The translations under genes were made by a program, and so were the position numbers. Positions 59,701 to 64,000 of a DNA stretch of 64,000 nucleotides are shown here, one piece after another. Every line of letters starts with the position of its first letter. The stretch's first letter is position 1. Below the pieces are notes generated by a model, which saw only the letters and a list, made by a program, of their open reading frames with translations, searched no databases and had not been told where the DNA came from. Source of the DNA: Tachypleus tridentatus (Eukaryota > Arthropoda > Merostomata > Xiphosura > Limulidae); assembly GCF_004210375.1 (NCBI RefSeq), contig NC_134834.1:93934170-93998169 (forward strand), read 5' to 3'.

Positions 59701-62700
59701 CTGCAGTTTAATTATTATTCATATTGATAAATGGATACCAAGGTTGTTATGAGACTAAGAATGCCACAACAAGGTTTTTATTCTCTGAAAGTTTTAACCA
59801 TAAGTCTTCAAGAGAATGCAACACCATAGATCTTCACAATACTACGTACAAATTATTCACTGATTAGCTTCCTAGTTGCTACACTGTACCATTCCCTAAT
59901 TGGTTCATCATTGTTGGCTATCAATCACCACCTGACCAATCAGCATCCTGCTCTTGTGTCATTACGCTGACTGCTGTTTCCACCCACTTGTAGTCTCTCA
60001 CTGTGTTGTGTTATTTTTTAATAAGATGTAAGTAGCATTGCTTTCCTTCTTTCCTTTTCCATCCATTTGTTGATAATTTTATAGCCCTTCCATTTAGGTT
60101 GGTGTCTTGCTTCCTCTGCATGTGCTACTATCACTTTGATTGTATCGTGTCATATGACATTTGCTTTACCCTCATTTACTCTGGTTATCAGGCTTCTGCC
60201 AGTTTCACATATATCGACTGTACTTCATTCACCACATGGAATGCAGTACAGTATGCTGTTGTGTGTTTGTCTCATATCCTTTACTATCTCTGCTATTCTT
60301 ATTTCTGTTTTTGTTATCACCTCTGTTGTTGTGTCTCATTGGTCTGTTGACGGGACTTGCATCCCAGTATTGGGGATCACTGTGAACTTCTTGTTTCTCT
60401 TTTCCTATCTGCTGTTGTCATTCCTTTTTATAGCATTTCTCAACTTCTCCTTTAGCTTTATAGAACATACATATAGGATATTACAGCTTCCATTTTGTGT
60501 TTATTTTCTTGATCTAAGAATTATTGATGACATATCCATAACACCATTAGAGAAAAGCCAAATGCCATGTCTGTTTTCACTACATTGTTATGTGCTGACA
60601 AGAAGTGTATGAAAACCTCTGTTTTTGGTTGGTTTTCTGTTCTTGGAGAACTTGGGTTTCTTGTCAAGGAATGATATATTCACATCTTTTTCTTCTTCTA
60701 TAGTGAACTATATGTTTTCAAGTATCCTTAGAATCTTGTAGTCAGAACGTTGGACAAGCATACTTGTCTTCATTGCTACCTTACTATCTATTTCTGTAGT
60801 TTGCAACAAACTGCTAAAGTTCTAGAATCAGAAATTACTTTTTTTATGTATTAGTCTGTAAGAAAAGTCTTGTTTTGTGAGGCAACAAATTCTGTTTTTA
60901 TTTCATTATAGTTTTGTTTAGAGTACATTTGTTATTCCCCTTGTTTTTTCAGTTAAGCTGTGAATATTTAGTTTATATTTAAATGGTAGCTCACCATCTA
61001 GCTGATCATGTTGATTTTGAATAAGCTTGTTTGTGTTATGAGACTGACACCAATTTTCCATAATGGTGATGTAAAGATATCATTAATGAGTATGTAATTT
61101 ATGGTCACCTGATATGTGTACTCTCATGATCTGACTACCAAATTAAAACCCTTTTATAAACTTTATCAAGTTAGTCCACGAGAGAGAGTTGAGAAGGTAT
61201 TATTGGTCATTATTACTCAATATGGCTAAAAATTTTGTAGCTGTGTTAATAAGGAATATTATTATTGTGAAATTCATTTTTGTTTTATCTCAATCTCATT
61301 TTTTATTTTCTATTTATTGAAATGTTAATCCTTATATTTATGGTATACAATCCTTAGAGATAGTAGCAAGTCCTGGCTAGGCACACACATTTAATAACTG
61401 TCTTCTAAATGATTTAGAGTTTTAATTGTTTTTTATATGTTTATGGTAGGTAAAGTTTCACAAGTTTATATTAGGTGTTTGAATCCAGGTTTAAGTGGCT
61501 TTTTTATTTGTGGTTTACTCTGTTACAGTTTTAAGTAGTATTGCTTAATATAGGTGTTAGAGCACAGACCCTGCTGCTGTGACACAAGCTTTTAATTAGA
61601 TCAAGTGTGGTTAACTTCAATTTATAGTTAATAGAGAATACTAATAAAAGAACTAGAATATTTATTGTTGATTTTTGTGTAAATCTAACCTAAGTTATCA
61701 TAAATTTTAGTATTTGAATATGCAACAATTTGTCTCAAAAGTGTTGAATGTAGTCATGGGTACTAACCTTATTTAACTAGGGTTCTTTCTTGCATTTATG
61801 AAGAGTAATGTAAATATGTTTGTTCTATTTTTTGTATCCTCTTCACGTGTTTCTTTAGTGGATTTGTATATGTACTGAATTAATGAAGTTGAACACACAA
61901 ACTTTGTTGATCCAAAGTTTATTAATGTTTTTCTTTTGAAACATTTTTGTTATGATTAAATCACTGATATTGAAAACATACCTGTGTTTCAGGTAAACAG
62001 CATTTTAAGACATGTAGCAGGAATCTTAGGTTATGACAATGATGAACAACTTGAAGTTCTCTACAGAAAGACAGCATGGCACTTTGATGAAAAATACAAG
62101 AAGGCTGCAAGTTCCTATGATGTTTTCAAGCATGCTGTTTCGTACGTTACATTTGTGCTATTATTGTTTTATGAGGTTATAATAAGGCCTTCATTTCTGT
62201 ATAACTTACATTCACTTTTGAATAGGATACCTAAAGCATTTCATACACAATGTACCAAAATCTGTGGTTTAAGTAGGAAACACCGGTATAGTTAAATTGA
62301 GAATATTTTAGTTACAAAATGAAAATTATCTTAAATATAAATCTGCAGCACAAAGTTATGAGAACATAAAGCTATGAAGTTAACTAAACAAGTAAACAAT
62401 CCATTTATTTCAACAAAATGTATTTCTGTGCTTGTTAGTTACAAAAAACCAAGTTTTAAGTACTGTATGATATCTTTACTACATTTTAGTTGTGAGAGGT
62501 AATATGAATCTAGCTGACGACAATATTCCTCTTATAAGTAGTTTTGAAATTTGTATTTTATTTTTTATTGTTAGAAATATTACAAAATATTGTGAAAACT
62601 TTCTATTGATGTAAAAGGTATGAAAATTTAAACTATACTTGGATTTTGAAACTATGAACTACAGTATTAGTTTCAGTGTTTGGATGAATATGTGTAAATA

Positions 62701-63428
62701 AATTTTTACGTAAAGTTTAAGGTTAAAATGCAGTTAGTCTGTATTTTATCAACATTGACTTTAAAATGTTAGTAGTTTAAAATAAGAATTAAAAACAAAT
62801 AAAAAATGTTCAAATAATGTGTGCCTTGTGAAACATAAATGTATTCCTTGTAATAGAATATCATGAACTTTTGTTTTACCTTAGGCTTTGGAAGTAAAAA
62901 AAAACATTGTAGAACAAATTTTATACAAACAATATTTGACTTTTGTGCAAAACTTGAGTCTTCTTTCTTAATTGTTTTGTTGCAGTACAATGTGAGCATG
63001 ACTTCCAGAATGATGTACATGTCATATTTTATTATATTTGTATGACAAGATGGGATACTATGTTAAGTCTTCGGCGTGCAGTATGTAATTCCTTGTGTAG
63101 TTAATACATTATTCAGCCTGGTGTATTTATTTTATGGCATGAAAACTTTTTACCATAGTTGATTTAAGAAACTAGTTGTGTACTTAAGAATGTGTTGATG
63201 AAATTTTCTGTATTGTCATTGTAATATTTCATTTTATTTCTAATATTATAGCAGTCTTTGATCAAATAATCCACTGAATAAAAATATGAAACTATTCAGC
63301 ACTTTGTATTCTATTTTCTAGTGATCCATCCATTCTGGATGAATGTGAACTTGATGAAGAAACAAAACAAGTTCTCTTAACTAACATTAATCAGAGACTC
63401 ACTCCTCAGTCTGTGAAAATAAGAGCAG
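53551..63428 (+). CDS. EIF2S1: Eukaryotic translation initiation factor 2 subunit alpha, 5' coding half (join of four exons, gene continues past the window)
   Basis: Join 53551-53788, 56072-56151, 61993-62141, 63322-63428. All junctions have GT/AG introns and keep frame (phases 1, 0, 2 and an open phase 1 at the end). The product is the alpha subunit of eIF2, the GTPase complex that brings initiator Met-tRNA to the 40S ribosome in the cytosol. The 191 complete codons here are about 60% of the usual 315 or so residues. They cover the S1-type OB fold (about residues 15-90, with [19 protein letters not shown]) and most of the helical domain (about 90-185, ending [10 protein letters not shown]). 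The regulatory phosphorylation loop [13 protein letters not shown] is intact, with the conserved serine at residue 51 (codon 53701-53703). The start is chosen because MPLSCRFY matches the family N-terminus, one residue shorter than the vertebrate form. The C-terminal alpha/beta domain must lie in or beyond the terminal N run. Family identity is very clear; splice sites are inferred from consensus and homology. Confidence 0.97.
53789..56071 (+). other. EIF2S1: eIF2-alpha intron after first coding exon
   Basis: A 2.28-kb GT-AG intron. It contains one full S1 SINE (54232-54505), the only S1 copy right of 38 kb. The rest shows no recognisable coding sequence; the short ORFs here are not supported. 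Confidence 0.85.
54232..54505 (+). mobile_element. S1 SINE in eIF2-alpha intron
   Basis: GGCCCAGCACGGCTAGATGG head to an AAACAAACAAC tail; diverged, CpG sites largely lost. Sense orientation to the gene. Confidence 0.92.
56072..56151 (+). CDS. EIF2S1: eIF2-alpha second coding exon
   Basis: Eighty bases between acceptor ATTTTAG and donor AAAGCT/GTAAGT. It completes Gly80 and codes residues 81-106, [20 protein letters not shown] and AKAKA, the strongly conserved [10 protein letters not shown] segment at the end of the S1 domain. It ends in phase 0. It is too short to stand out as an ORF and was found by extending the eIF2-alpha frame. Confidence 0.95.
56152..61992 (+). other. EIF2S1: eIF2-alpha intron after second coding exon, carrying a DIRS relic
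   Basis: A 5.84-kb GT-AG intron. The first third (about 56.3-58.35 kb) is a degenerate DIRS retroelement described separately. About 58.4-61.9 kb is unassigned AT-rich DNA with a short C/T-rich tract at 59990-60450 whose overlapping open frames have no recognised match. Confidence 0.85.
56290..58345 (+). mobile_element. Degenerate DIRS-type retrotransposon (RNase H and tyrosine recombinase remnants)
   Basis: Conceptual translation in shifting + frames gives a DIRS-like order. At about 56.63-56.73 kb an RNase H start, FMDTSLQ, a stop, then [11 protein letters not shown] and [14 protein letters not shown]. At about 56.82-57.0 kb [20 protein letters not shown] and [12 protein letters not shown] with TEWYLDPL. 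At about 57.05 kb [10 protein letters not shown], like the DLFAT motif that follows RNase H in DIRS elements. At about 57.83-58.1 kb [31 protein letters not shown] and THSQLSTPL resemble the DIRS tyrosine recombinase core (CPVRAL...YL...R..). Frames are broken by many stops and shifts, so it is non-functional. Termini were not found and upstream RT motifs are too decayed to place. It sits sense-oriented in an eIF2-alpha intron. Confidence 0.72.
61993..62141 (+). CDS. EIF2S1: eIF2-alpha third coding exon (helical domain)
   Basis: The exon begins after TTTCAG at 61992 with [14 protein letters not shown] and ends KHAVS at 62141, donor TC/GTACGT (phase 2). It codes residues 107-155 plus two bases of Ser156. 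The motifs [18 protein letters not shown] and YDVFKHAVS match the helical domain of eIF2-alpha. The open frame past the donor is intron read-through. Confidence 0.95.
62142..63321 (+). other. EIF2S1: eIF2-alpha intron after third coding exon
   Basis: A 1.18-kb AT-rich GT-AG intron; no repeat or second gene recognised. Confidence 0.85.
63322..63428 (+). CDS. EIF2S1: eIF2-alpha fourth coding exon
   Basis: Acceptor TTTTCTAG ends at 63321; the exon supplies the last base of Ser156, then residues 157-191: [14 protein letters not shown], then [15 protein letters not shown]. The donor is GCAG/GTACTG at 63428/63429, phase 1. The family continues with Asp after KIRA, consistent with the G left over here. 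The rest of the gene is hidden by N or lies outside. Confidence 0.94.
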
Positions 63429-63619
63429 GTACTGTGATTAGTTAAGTTAATTAAATTAAATAGAGCTAATAAATGTCCAATAAATGGTGGTGCTTTATAT
63501 ATTACGAAAAATAAAATAAAAAATATAATTTGATACCCCAAAATGTTACACACTGCTTTTGTTTTGCACTAGCCAAAAGAATCTGTCTGTTTTCCAAAGA
63601 TATTCAGAGACCATTGTCA

Positions 63620-64000
63620 NNNNNNNNNNNNNNNNNNNNNNNNNNNNNNNNNNNNNNNNNNNNNNNNNNNNNNNNNNNNNNNNNNNNNNNNNNNNNNNNN
63701 NNNNNNNNNNNNNNNNNNNNNNNNNNNNNNNNNNNNNNNNNNNNNNNNNNNNNNNNNNNNNNNNNNNNNNNNNNNNNNNNNNNNNNNNNNNNNNNNNNNN
63801 NNNNNNNNNNNNNNNNNNNNNNNNNNNNNNNNNNNNNNNNNNNNNNNNNNNNNNNNNNNNNNNNNNNNNNNNNNNNNNNNNNNNNNNNNNNNNNNNNNNN
63901 NNNNNNNNNNNNNNNNNNNNNNNNNNNNNNNNNNNNNNNNNNNNNNNNNNNNNNNNNNNNNNNNNNNNNNNNNNNNNNNNNNNNNNNNNNNNNNNNNNNN
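63620..64000. other. Assembly gap running off the window
   Basis: At least 381 N. The next eIF2-alpha exons may be hidden here. Confidence 0.99.

Noticed and set aside
60099-60612. 158-codon and overlapping ORFs as a membrane protein gene
   Set aside because: Ser/Phe/Leu bias from a C/T-rich tract gives three open frames at once; no motif, and it lies inside an eIF2-alpha intron on the same strand.

Overview
This is a eukaryotic nuclear window: AT-rich, intron-bearing and dense in transposable elements, with no bacterial-type operons. The only confidently recognised host gene is the 5' coding half of eIF2-alpha (EIF2S1) on the + strand: coding exons at 53551-53788, 56072-56151, 61993-62141 and 63322-63428, with introns of about 2.3, 5.8 and 1.2 kb. 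The gene runs off into a run of N at the right edge. Long introns, a very abundant tRNA-headed SINE, and Jockey-like, Penelope-like, DIRS, Ty3/gypsy, Tc1 and mariner elements suit an arthropod. From memory the main SINE resembles repeats common in horseshoe crab (xiphosuran) genomes; I could not verify this and it is a lead, not an identification.

Layout. 1-16 kb: SINE-rich intergenic DNA (three tRNA-like families, here S1, S2 and S3), a 41-bp minisatellite at about 8.3-9.1 kb, a small segmental duplication (5.2/9.9 kb), and a 5'-truncated LINE 3' end at 13467-14270 with a visible target-site duplication. A 500-bp N gap lies at 15485-15984. 16-20 kb: low-repeat DNA with one possible minus-strand last coding exon at 17958-18020 and a 111-bp fold-back hairpin at 18839-18949. 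20.3-24.5 kb: a decayed Ty3/gypsy element in the order gag, protease, reverse transcriptase, integrase, its integrase split by two SINEs. 25.1-26.7 kb: a broken Tc1 element with long IR/DR-type ends. 26.9-28.4 kb: a second gypsy RT relic. 29.46-31.06 kb: a 1.6-kb minisatellite with a 17-bp unit.

34.9-35.6 kb holds a dead Penelope-like RT. 38.45-43.34 kb is a compound locus: a 59-bp minisatellite runs directly into a LINE fragment (endonuclease to start of RT, minus strand), followed by a second LINE fragment (RT to 3' end) that overlaps the first by about 255 bp of the same sequence, with mariner terminal sequences at the junctions and an internally deleted mariner at the right. 43.3-53.5 kb is repeat-poor, with only unassigned open frames and a C/T-rich degenerate stretch. 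53.5-63.6 kb is the eIF2-alpha gene; its second intron contains a degenerate DIRS element (RNase H plus tyrosine recombinase) in sense orientation.

The genes do not form a pathway. The picture is a housekeeping translation gene beside repeat-rich DNA. I found no convincing new biological system; the most unusual structures are the 38.4-43.3 kb LINE/mariner/minisatellite complex, the two perfect fold-backs and a short U2 snRNA-like segment.
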